From Aplectana chamaeleonis (Eukaryota > Nematoda > Chromadorea > Rhabditida > Cosmocercidae), in the NCBI GenBank assembly GCA_029168955.1, contig JAPDOI010000150.1:1116001-1180000 (forward strand): a stretch of 64,000 nucleotides of DNA. Direction: 5' to 3'. A program made the position numbers and the translations under genes. Below, one piece after another: positions 47,114 through 56,800 of this stretch (its first letter is position 1; the number at the start of each line of letters is the position of its first letter). The notes under the pieces were generated by a model. The model ran no database searches, had not been told where the DNA came from, and saw only the letters and a list, made by a program, of their open reading frames with translations.

Positions 47114-47383
47114 GCTTTTCTGGGCCAAGTTCCGGTCCGCAATTGACCCGCTTCGCGGTCGCGTGCCTCCAAGTTTGAAGAGATTCTGGCGCCGCAGCCG
47201 CCGGCCGATCTGTTGACTCTAGGTGAGTTTTGGAAATTGGAAACTAAAAACAATTGTGGAAAACTGTATAAAAAAGCCATATGGAGTCGGCCTTGGCGCT
47301 GGAAACTCGACTGACTCGAGCGCGTGCGGCCGCAAAGCGTGTCGAGACGCAATCGCGGACCGGAATTGGGCTCAGAGAAGCGC
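47114..47383. mobile_element. MITE family E, copy 1
   Basis: Ends GCTTTTCTGGGCC and the reverse complement of GCGCTTCTCTGAGCCC, with the inner arm phrase GTCGACTCGAGCG-like and GCGGCCGCAAAGCGTGTCGA on the right. The second, better copy is at 61.50 kb. Confidence 0.6.
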
Positions 47384-47410
47384 AGTTAAGGACTCAGAAA
47401 AACATTATTC

Positions 47411-47519
47411 CAGGCATATTGAGCCACTAGAACATCTTTTCTCCTGCCTTCCTCAGCACAGGCTTCGCCTTTCAATACAAACACCAAATTCAAAGCTCGA
47501 ATACGGCCATTCTGCTTAG
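47411..47519 (+). CDS. Candidate terminal exon of an unrecognised gene
   Basis: After ATTATTCCAG the frame reads HIEPLEHLFSCLPQHRLRLS and continues to TAG at 47517-47519. Codon use looks coding. The expected upstream phase (2) does not match the candidate exon at 44.77 kb. No domain. Confidence 0.3.
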
Positions 47520-48049
47520 TTTTTATGCTTCAAACATGTTACGCTTTCCAGTGAAGACCGTAAGAGTCTATCAGCGCCGTTAGTTCAAACAACTTATCGC
47601 TAGCTTAGCTGCCTTAATCAATGAGGGGTAGCTCTTTCACATCTAAGACAAAAGAAACCGTTACGTTTTTATTTTAACGAAATTTATTCAGGTCTTCTGG
47701 TTTTCAGCTCCAAATCCGAGAGAGATTAGTGCCAAAAAAATATAGCATCTTTGAGCGTATATGTTGCCTTTAACTCCTATGGGTGCGGATCGCCCGGAAG
47801 CTATTGCTAGCCGCCATAATTTGTTTGCATTTTCAGAGATGTCCCAAAACCTAATCGGAATGTTTACGTAGTCAATGAAGCTGAGCGCTATTACGTCACA
47901 GCCTCGTGCTATTTTGGTATTATATAGTACACCATACTGGATTACATATAATTACCTCTCTTGATTAATACATATTCAACACTACTTCTCGATTGACAAC
48001 CCGTAAATAGTTCAGAGTTAGCCACTAATTAGTCACGTAGAAGCAATGA

Positions 48050-48800
48050 ACGCGCAGAGCGAAGAGAATTTAGCGGTTAGTTGTTTTGTGGAACTGGACC
48101 TAGAAAAGGTAGATGCTTTATTGGCTTACGCACGTTTCTGCGGGATCGCCGTCTTCAGAGCCGGAAAGGAGCTAATCAGAAATGCGCTCATTCGGCTAAA
48201 TGTCGAGTAAACCTTACTAAAATTTGAGAGATTCTTTCAAAACGTGATCAATAACAGAGAAACTAGGAATTACCGCACCTTGCCGGTAAACTCGCTAGAG
48301 GACCAGCAGCATAGAACGGTTGGCGGAAAGCGAAGGACAGATTGAAACAGCCACCTCTCGACGTTAGAATGCGAGTCTGAGGCAGGGCTTGAGCTCTTAA
48401 GCTATATATAGGCACTCCCCCTTCCGGTTGATTTTTGGGTCGCTCGCTCAAAGTTTTGTAAGCCCTACCTCAGACTCGCATTCTTACGTGGAGAGGTAGC
48501 GGTTCTAATCTGTGCTCCGCTTTCCGATAACCGTTCTACGCTGCGGGTCCTCTAGCAAGTTTTCTGACTAGGTGCGGTGACTTCCTAGTTTCTCTGTTAT
48601 TGATCACGTTTTGAAAGAATCTCTCTCGAATTTTAGTAAGGTTTAGTCGGCATTTGGCCAAATGAGCACATTTCTAATTTGATCCTTCGAGGCTCTGAAG
48701 ACGGCGATCCCTCCGAAACGTGCGTAAGCCAATAAAACATCTATCAATCTCGTGGTCCAGTTCAACCAAACATCTGCTACTGATTACATTGCCGAGGTTC
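48050..48800. repeat. 0.7-kb palindrome (fold-back structure)
   Basis: The left arm runs from GTGGAACTGGACC through TTTATTGGCTTACGCACG, GCCGTCTTCAGAG, AACGTGATCAATAACAGAGA and ATGCGAGTCTGAGGCAGGGC; the right arm repeats all of these in reverse complement and order. The centre (about 48.40-48.45 kb) holds CTATATATAGGC and unpaired sequence. Arms are about 300 bp with scattered differences. The minus strand of the left arm and the + strand of the right arm read CTGAAGACGGCGATCC followed by GAAACGTGCG. Confidence 0.8.
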
Positions 48801-49300
48801 ATCGAGAGTCGTACCTGGAGATCAATAGGTCTTTGCTCAGTTTCTAAATCTTTATAGCACACTGAAACCGAGGTTTTAAATAGATTTTTCTGCTGTATTT
48901 TCATGCAGACTTTCATCCTGTTTGCAAAAAATACTTGGACAGGGCCACCACGGTCTGCAACAAGGAAGCATTCCTTGCGATGGCCCATGTGCATGATCTT
49001 GTCAGCGTACAGAAGTAACGCCTAGAAAATTACTCAGGTTCACCCTTCAGGACCGTCCTAAAACGGCCAACTGCCCCTGAGTGAGAGTGCCCGCTTTATA
49101 TACCTGGAGCCGGTGCGTTATTACGTGTTAACGCATTGATGGGTTGGGCGGTTTTTTTTTCTTGGAAAAGTAAAGATCAACGCCTAACGAAAAAATCATA
49201 AAATCACGGTAAATTAGTTCGTTAGTTATAGTGGAATAATGGCACTGATTGATCTGCTTCAATGACAAATTCCAAAACTGGCGCCGCGCGCGTCGCATCG

Positions 49301-49655
49301 GCTTGCGGGGCGGTCATTTTGAGACGTGTCTTGGCTTATAATATTCAATCCATAAATAATCATTTCCAAACCTGGACTGTATCGACCTCGGTGTTTTGAA
49401 CGGAACGTACTTCATGATTTTTTTCTGGGAGCTTTCTTGGTTTGTTGATTTTTGCTGAGCTCCGGTAATGTTTGTTATGGCTTGCGGCGCGGTCGGTTTC
49501 TGGCTCAACTCTCGGCTTCTAGTATTCAACATCAATAAAGAATCATTTCCAAAATGTATCGCTCTCGGTGTTTCATACAAAACGTATTTTCTGATTGTTT
49601 TCTTGTAGCTTTCTTGATTTATTGTTTTTTGCTCTGGTCAACTAGTGTTTTTGGT
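49301..49655. repeat. Tandem duplication, period about 179 bp
   Basis: GCTTGCGGGGCGGTC at 49301 and GCTTGCGGCGCGGTC at 49480 start two diverged copies that also share AATCATTTCCAAA, CTCGGTGTTT and AGCTTTCTTG in order. Confidence 0.7.
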
Positions 49656-49984
49656 GTTTCAACGAAATGCGAAAATAAAGTGTTGCCGCGTTACCGGGTT
49701 AACGCGTTTTTCGGTAGCCTAACCACCACCACCCTGTCTCTCGGAGGACACCTACTTCGACTACCTGCGAGTCCATGTTCGCGCATATGCTGAGTCTCGT
49801 TCTCACTCACAATCTCTCGCTGCTTCTACCCTTGCCAGCACAATATACATAGTATCCGAATCACTCCCTTTTGGATAAAGGCCGGGATCATACTTCGTGC
49901 GTCCAGCGACAGCGACCATGTATATCAGACATTTCGATTTTCGGTCAATTTTGATGGTAAACATTGCGTCGCGTCGCTCGTTGC

Positions 49985-50170
49985 TGGAAGTTTGATCGCG
50001 GTCATACAAGATTGAGATAATCGGATATCCGAAAACTTGAAAACAAAAAGCCTTATCTGAATTGAACCAATATCCGGGAAATTTAAAATCGGCATTATCT
50101 GAATCGAACCATTACCCGAAGGGTCAATAACTCGAATAAAATCGGATAATCTTTGGATTAAGTCGCATTT
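49985..50170. repeat. ATCCGAA-rich degenerate repeat, left block
   Basis: Repeated TTATCTGAATCGAACCATTA, GGATATCCGAAA and similar; a related block is at 50.74-50.885 kb. They may be two parts of one old element interrupted by TERT-like exons and a MITE, or two insertions. Confidence 0.4.
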
Positions 50171-50356
50171 GGCCACGTCCATTTTCCGTGCCGCCTCCTT
50201 ACTAGTACATCAACCCAGGCTTTTCCTACTACTTCCAAAATCGGAAGAGTCGTTGCGGCTCGGAAAAATGGGCGTGGTCAAGTGAAGTGACCAAGTGTCT
50301 AGTTATTCAGTGTAGAAGTTTTTTTGTGTCGTTGCTTTACATACTTGTTACTAGCT

Positions 50357-52139
50357 AGTTGTCCTGAACCAAACCTGTGCATGGATAATATCGTGCCTTC
50401 CCACAGAGATCTAGTCGCATTGAAGATTTGTTTACATTATTTTATTAATGAGCATATACCCTCTATAAAACGTCGAAATTCACATCACCCGAGGAGCGAG
50501 CGGCGCGCGCGACGCCTCGGCCTCCGTCTGCCCTACGCTCTCTCACTGTCTCTAACCTCCGCTACACACCAGCACGCGTAGGAACTGAGTGAGATTCGCA
50601 GTTTTATAGCCTGTATGAAGTTTGATGCTTTTGTGTGAACATGCTGCAAATGCAATGAAGTACTATTGTTTGTTCAAATATGGTTTTTTTTGATAGGCTT
50701 GCTTCAGAAACCTGGTATATCTAACATCGTTTTGCCTCAGCTTTGTTCCAAAAACTATCCCGAATTTTCCCAATTTATCCGACCGGATATCCGTATCCGG
50801 ATCATTGGAAAATAGCGTTATCTGAATCGATCCATTATCCGAAGAATTACCTTCGGATAACAAGTATACCGCACACCCACGCAAAGGAGCACAGTAATCT
50901 TTTATCCGAAATATAGGGAATGTAAAGCCTTTCTTCTGTTTTTCAAAACTCCACGTGATCTGATTAAGCAGAAGATGGATAAAGCAATGAAGAGTTTTTT
51001 TTTCAGCAATCACGAGAGTCTTGGCACATCCAGGGAATGGACTAGACGCTATCATAGCGGGAGCTGTGCGGCGCTCGCGGCACCACCGGCCAGCAAAGCT
51101 TCGTTTGCGTGCGACGATCTACCGCGTTTCTTTGGATTGAAATTTACGAGTGTACTGCACACATATAATTTTGAAATTATCGATACACTCAATCAACGCA
51201 CGAGGCAGAACCTTGAATCGAGCTGAGTTCAGGCGGATGTTGAAGGCTGTTATGACACACTTGTACAACATGAGCAAGGTTTGCGAAAACCATACCTCAT
51301 CGTGGTTATTGCGTCAGTGGAATGATTTTCGAGACGGATAACAATCGAATCCGACTATATACACATGGTTTCTGCAACAAACTCGGGTACACATACTTGT
51401 CTGTTTCAAAGAAAATCTCAAAAATCAGAACCTCAGACAGGTCTCGACCAGAAAAAGCTTTCGGAGAGGACTGTTTTCTTGACGTCACTGCGCTTTCTTC
51501 CTTTGTCAGAGTGAATATACGTGAGGCCCGTAAGTTGATCAGGGGAGCGTTTGCACGTGTACTAAAAAAGGGATTATGGCCTCAGTCTCCTGCCGTGATA
51601 TTATTTCCTTCAGACTGAATATATAATCCAATTTCGCATGGCCGAGATAGCCGTCCATTTCTCTTGTCATGATTAGTTAAGCTCAGTCTCATGCTGGAAC
51701 GCCACCTCGAGCATCTTCTTCTGCCAACATACAAACTTTCTTTGTAATCCTTCACGAGGATTTGGCTGATTCATTTCACGGTTTGACATCTTATACGTCC
51801 AAAACTTCTTCAGTGTCAGTCACTTGCTTGAGGAAAAATAAATGGCTCATTAAGGATGTATTGTGTTTTCAAACGACATCGAGCCATCACCGTATGACAA
51901 GATGAACGAAAAGTTCAATCCAGGTACACCTTTCAACCCTGCCAGAAACTTAATGACTTTCGACAGCTAGTACTTGAAAAGGGTTGATTCGTGTGGCATT
52001 TTAAAAAAAAAACTGAAGAAAATGGCTTGGAGGGATAGTTTATGAAATAACACTCTTGAATTTTATCTTCTATTTGATCGAACGACGTTTGGATGACCAC
52101 TTTGCTCGAAAAGCATTTCTGCGAGATTTTCGAGCTTGA
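50357..52139 (+). CDS. Probable telomerase reverse transcriptase (TERT-like), internal exons
   Basis: Exons 50895-50954, 51007-51125, 51233-51316, 51412-51529, 51677-51743 and from 52019 join in phase (1, 0, 0, 1, 2); introns are 52, 107, 95, 147 and 275 bp. Against remembered TERT patterns they read in order: RECKAFLLFF (segment after motif 2), GNGLDAI, IYRADVEGCYDTL (motif A, catalytic Asp), KIRTSDRSRPEKAF, LMLERHLEHLL and KWLGGIVYEITLLNFIFYL (motif B' position). Upstream, LKICLHYFINEHIPS (about 50.36-50.46 kb) resembles the T motif and KPGISNIV (50708) motif 2, but their splice sites are unresolved. The product would add telomeric DNA using an RNA template. Odd points: B' lacks the usual PQGS core, motif C with its Asp pair is not found, and the last frame stops at 52137-52139 unless a donor at 52087 is used. 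It may be a divergent gene, incomplete model or pseudogene. Confidence 0.5.
50463..50609. mobile_element. Hairpin MITE with CTATAAAAC ends
   Basis: CTATAAAACGTCGAAATTCAC is mirrored by GTGAGATTCGCAGTTTTATAG. GC-rich core CGCGCGCGACGCCTCGGCC and CGCTCTCTCACTGTCTCTA. It sits directly after the T-motif-like exon of the TERT candidate. Confidence 0.6.
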
Positions 52140-52444
52140 CGGGGCAGTGGAATGAAAACAATCCAATTTACTCATTCGATATTCCTTCCTAGCAATCCGA
52201 AAGAGAGCCGAAGCTGAAATGAAGTGTGGTTTTTTACGTATTGTAAGTTGAAAAAAAATAAGTTTTTTTTCAAAAGTATTTTTAATTTATTTTCTCTAGT
52301 TTTCATTTTGTGGTATTTTATATTATACATTCGATTTTCACTCTTATTGTTCCTGGTTATGATTTTTTCGTTGTGTTGTTTTCTGGACTTAGATATCCAA
52401 TGTTTCACCCTTATCTCAAGGCTTTTAATGTCCTCAGCTACCTC

Positions 52445-53523
52445 AAAAGGGAATCACAATAAGTCATAGTGACCATTCCAAATGAAATGTACCTTTCTAG
52501 AACCATTTTCGGACGAAAAGTCCGAGTATGCCCATCGCAGCGGCCTAGACCCACTCTGAAAAAAGTTATGAGCGTTTTTTGAAGCTTCGCGGCAAGGTAA
52601 GGGTACCCCCCCCATGAAATTTTAAGGGTGTTTTTATTTTTTTCTCCTGATTTTGCTAAAAACATGTGTGTATGGGTAATCTGGGGTGCTGAACATGAAT
52701 CTGGGGTTTGCTTGCCCATATTTCAAGGTTTACTGTAGGTTACGGTAGGTCGCAAGCCATTCAGGAGGCAAAACCTACCTCAATAATCCGATATTCGACA
52801 AATGGACATCAAATTCGTATTCAGCACCCCGAATAACCCCCACATAGAAACTTTGAGACAAATCTGAGACTTTGACCAAACTACCGTATACCCACCGTAA
52901 TCTACCGTAAGCTGCCAAAAATCGATAAACCGACATCAGCACTCCAAATAACCCCCAGAGAAATAACTTGAGGATATTCTATAGAAGCACTCCGGAAATC
53001 GTCAAAAGCCGCGATTTGCCATCAAATTCTCTCCCGATGGGAACCTGTGAACGAATACAGTCGAAAACTCCGGAAAATCGATAAATGAACCTCAGATTAG
53101 TGATCTGCACCCTAAATAACCTCTCAGAGCGAATTTTTAGTCAAGTCTGGATTATTTTTCTAAAGCGCTTCGAGAGCACTCTAATTGGTATAAATAAACG
53201 CCCAACCGAAAATCCGTACAAGTCCAAAACGCTGTTAGCTTGCGCAAAGTTTCGAAAATGTTCCTTCAACCTAACTTTGCTTAGTGGGGTAGTTTTGGGC
53301 GCTGAACACGATTATGAGGTCCGTTTCCGGATTTTCTTAAAAACAATGCGCTTTTTATAGGGGTACAATAGGTACGGAAATCAGAGAGAAAATGCTTATA
53401 ACTTTTTTCAGAGTGGGTCTAGGCAGCTACGATGGGCATATTCGGAGTTTTCGTTCGAAAATGGTTCTAGAAAAGTACATTTCATTTGGAATGGTCACTA
53501 TGACTTATTGTGGTTCCCTTGTC
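52445..53523. mobile_element. 1.08-kb element with about 120-bp terminal inverted repeats
   Basis: The left end (AATCACAATAAGTCATAGTG, CATTCCAAATGAAATGTAC, CTAGACCCACTCTGAAAAAA) is repeated inverted at the right end (TTTTTTCAGAGTGGGTCTAG, GTACATTTCATTTGGAATG, CACTATGACTTATTGTGG). The interior matches 10.72-11.5 kb. No transposase frame. Confidence 0.75.
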
Positions 53524-53866
53524 AATGATATTGAATGAAAAGGATAGCTAAGGCTTGAATTATGTTCAAAAAAGCAGTGGAAAGTTATTGTGATGAGATG
53601 ATGCCAAAATTTTTCTCTCAGTAAATCTCCCCTAATCACTTTTCGCTCAAATGCTCTAGTTTGTAAAAATGTTTTACTTGATGTTAATGTTTGACGATGG
53701 ACCCAATACTTGAACAGAAAGACAGTCCCAAAGAATCTGCGAAAACTGCGTAAAGTCGGTCTTCTCCAAATCATTTCAGCCGTTTTAGTGAAGCACCGTG
53801 TCACAAAAAAGGGTACATCGTCCACGCATTCTTCAGACCTGCCTTGTAAATGTCGGCATTTCGACC

Positions 53867-56800
53867 ATGATTATCATACTGTGGATACTGCAATCCTTGA
53901 CTTCAGAGCTGCTTTCTCCAAAAATAAGGACTAATACAATAGTTTATGAGCGTCCAGACGGTGTTCAACTGGGCAACCCCTATCTATTCGACCCGCATTT
54001 CGGTAATGTCGCTGTTTGGCCTGGCCTTGCCTTCAAAGGCACAGTACACCCTCGGAATCGTTTTTCTGTTTATCTGCCTCTATTGAAAACGGCCCCACGC
54101 TGATTCCAATAATGTCTCTGAGAACGCACAAGACCCTCTAGGAACGAAGTTATGGCCGCTCAAAAATTGAGCTACGGAAGCATGGTGGACGAGTTGTCCG
54201 TGGCTTGTAACTTTCGTCATTTGCGACCGATGTATGCGAGCCGACCTGAATGGATAGAGAGGCTGAGAATGAAGGGAAGAACGGGACTAATGATCGGAAA
54301 TTATCGCTCATCTCGCCAGTGTTGAGCTCGAAAGATCGTAGAAGGGCGTGCCAAAGTGGCTTTCGGATGTGTGAACCCCAGGGTGGCTTCCTCCTATATC
54401 TCGCTTATCCGCAGAAATGAGAAAATCATTTTTGAATTCGACTCAAAGATTAGGTTGTTTGGTAGTGAGCTATCGAACAGTGAAGGAACTGTGAGGGAAA
54501 GCGCCCAGAATAAGCTAAATGAACGGTTTTTAACGTGAGTTGAAGTTCAGACAATAGACGAGCTTACAGGTCCTGCTAGTTTCCGCAAGCGCGCGCTGAT
54601 GGCGAAATGTGCGCGAATCGATCAGACTGGACCTGGAAATTTGACATCGAAAACGCCTTCGGCGCCACAACCTCGTCTGAATGGAGGACGGAGCGGGTTA
54701 AGCAGGCGCACTGGGAAAACCATTTCGACGTTTCAATTCTATATCAAAGTTCTCTAAAATAGTCCCCGTACTTAACGGAACCCTATATGTGTAACCTTTC
54801 AGAAGTTCTTGGATCTGTAAGATATCAATTTTGAAGGAAGTTACCAAGAAAGGACGCCAAATTCGCGAAAACGCGTCATGGGCCGCGTCATGGGGCGCGC
54901 CATGGAGTCGTGAACGTAACCGGCAGTAATATTAACCCGTGGGTATACGATACCATTGTCCTACTCTACTCTTAACCCGCAACCGCGATGCGGAAGATTG
55001 GCTCGGGGTTGATAGGCGCGTACAGTTGCGTAGGTTGTGTGCGCAGCGCTGACTAGATTGGCAATTTGCCAACATGAGCTAGAGCGCAATACTACAACAC
55101 TGGGGCGCGGTTTTTTTCTGAGCGAGAAACGCGGAACACGATTCTCTACTAGGGTACCTCGCGCCCTACTCTATACCCCAAAATTTGAGGTATGGGACCG
55201 GATTCCTCAACGCGGCAGTGCTGAATAGGGGGGGGGGGAGCCGTCGGCACGTCTGAGGTTCACCCTGCAAAAGAGGAAGATCGCTAACCGACAGCGTCTT
55301 TGGCCAACCCAACAATTGGACTGGGGCAGCTGCGGCACTGCTCTGGTAGGAGACCTTTCGCCTTCACGGGGTAACCATCAAACGTGCAGACGCCTTTACC
55401 CTACCCAACGACAAGCGTTGATGAATCCGACCCATGGTTTACGATGAATCACAGATTGATGGTAACGTTCTACTCTTTGTCATCTTATACTGCGGTATAT
55501 TCGCTCATTACGCCGACCCTTCGCGGCTTCTGACCAAATCCTACGAGCAGGGGAGGCATGCACGTACGCGGCGGGTTATGTTGGGGTTAGGCAGGGTTTG
55601 GGGCGTCGGCGCGTTCGATGATAGCAGCGCGAGGGCTGGAAGGGGGTTAGTCTAGCACTGAAAAATCGGTACCTCGCAAACCCTACCTGGGAGGGTGGGG
55701 CAGCTGAAACCTCGTTGAGACGCCAACTATTGATTGTCTCCAGCACTCGCACAGCAATCATCAAATCCTGTCCAACCCCAACTTAACCCGCCGCCTACGT
55801 GCATGCCGCCCCCGTAGTGTAGCGAGTTTCATGTATCCTATCAAATAGTTTGCATATTTCCTTATGAAAAGAGCATTATATGTTGAAGCACCCTGAACTT
55901 GATACTTTCATAAGGACTTTTTCGCAGCAATATTCTAGGTACTTGGAAGCTGCGTGCTTCAATTGAGTTAATAAAGCATCTTAAGAGCTCCTATGTCTTC
56001 TAGCACGTAACCCTTCTTTAAGTTGACAGGATTCATGGGCAGACGCTAGGAAATATTTTTTTTTGCAGAGACTGAAACGGCCGGAAAGCCACCAACGACC
56101 ATGTCGTTTATGTCACACATGCCCACACTCCCGCATGATTGCTTCACAATTTAATCGGTGGTCCTCCCATCAGAGCCTTCCATTTGCTAGTTTCTCCATG
56201 ACAGGAGAAGGAGAATGGAGAAAATTCTCTAATACACTCTCTCAATACTTTTTTCTCGTTAAAAAAACTTCTTTAGGATAGAAGAGTTTCAAGGAAGTAG
56301 AGGCCAAATATAAAAAGGTGAGGCACATGATTTCGTAATCACACCATATTCAGTGGGTTTTCGTTAGGTTATTTTTAGAGTTAGAATAGTAGCTAAGAAC
56401 AATATCTGCGTGAAAGCTATAATATAAATACACAGTTGCATGACGCGTGATGTGCCATTCACTACTGAGCAACACCTTCCTCCATCATAAGTTTTCAGAT
56501 GAACTATGTAACAGATTAGTTGCCTCTTGGAAAATCCTCCACTATTCTTGTACACCACTTCATCGTCAGCTGAGCAATTGATTGTACTGTCTTTATCAGA
56601 ACGGAATTCCAGTCCCCAGTTGCGAACAACTTCGGGTCCAGCACGCGATTTGAAGATAGGCATTCATGCCAGGACCTTGTGGTCTCAGCACAATCACACA
56701 TGGCTCCAGAACGATTTTAGTTGTGCTGCATGGCGCAGCAGCGAATGTCTGCAGTTGCGGATGGGAAGTTCGTTCCGACAAGGACAGCAGTACAATTCGT

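Noticed and set aside
46885..47352. 155-codon minus-strand frame
   Set aside because: Much of it lies in MITE family E; composition follows the repeat arms, not a protein.
53710..53934. Frame with RKVGLLQIISAVLV as the TERT B' motif
   Set aside because: The exon at 52019 fits better in phase and order, and the segment overlaps the first exon of the secreted-protein gene in another frame.
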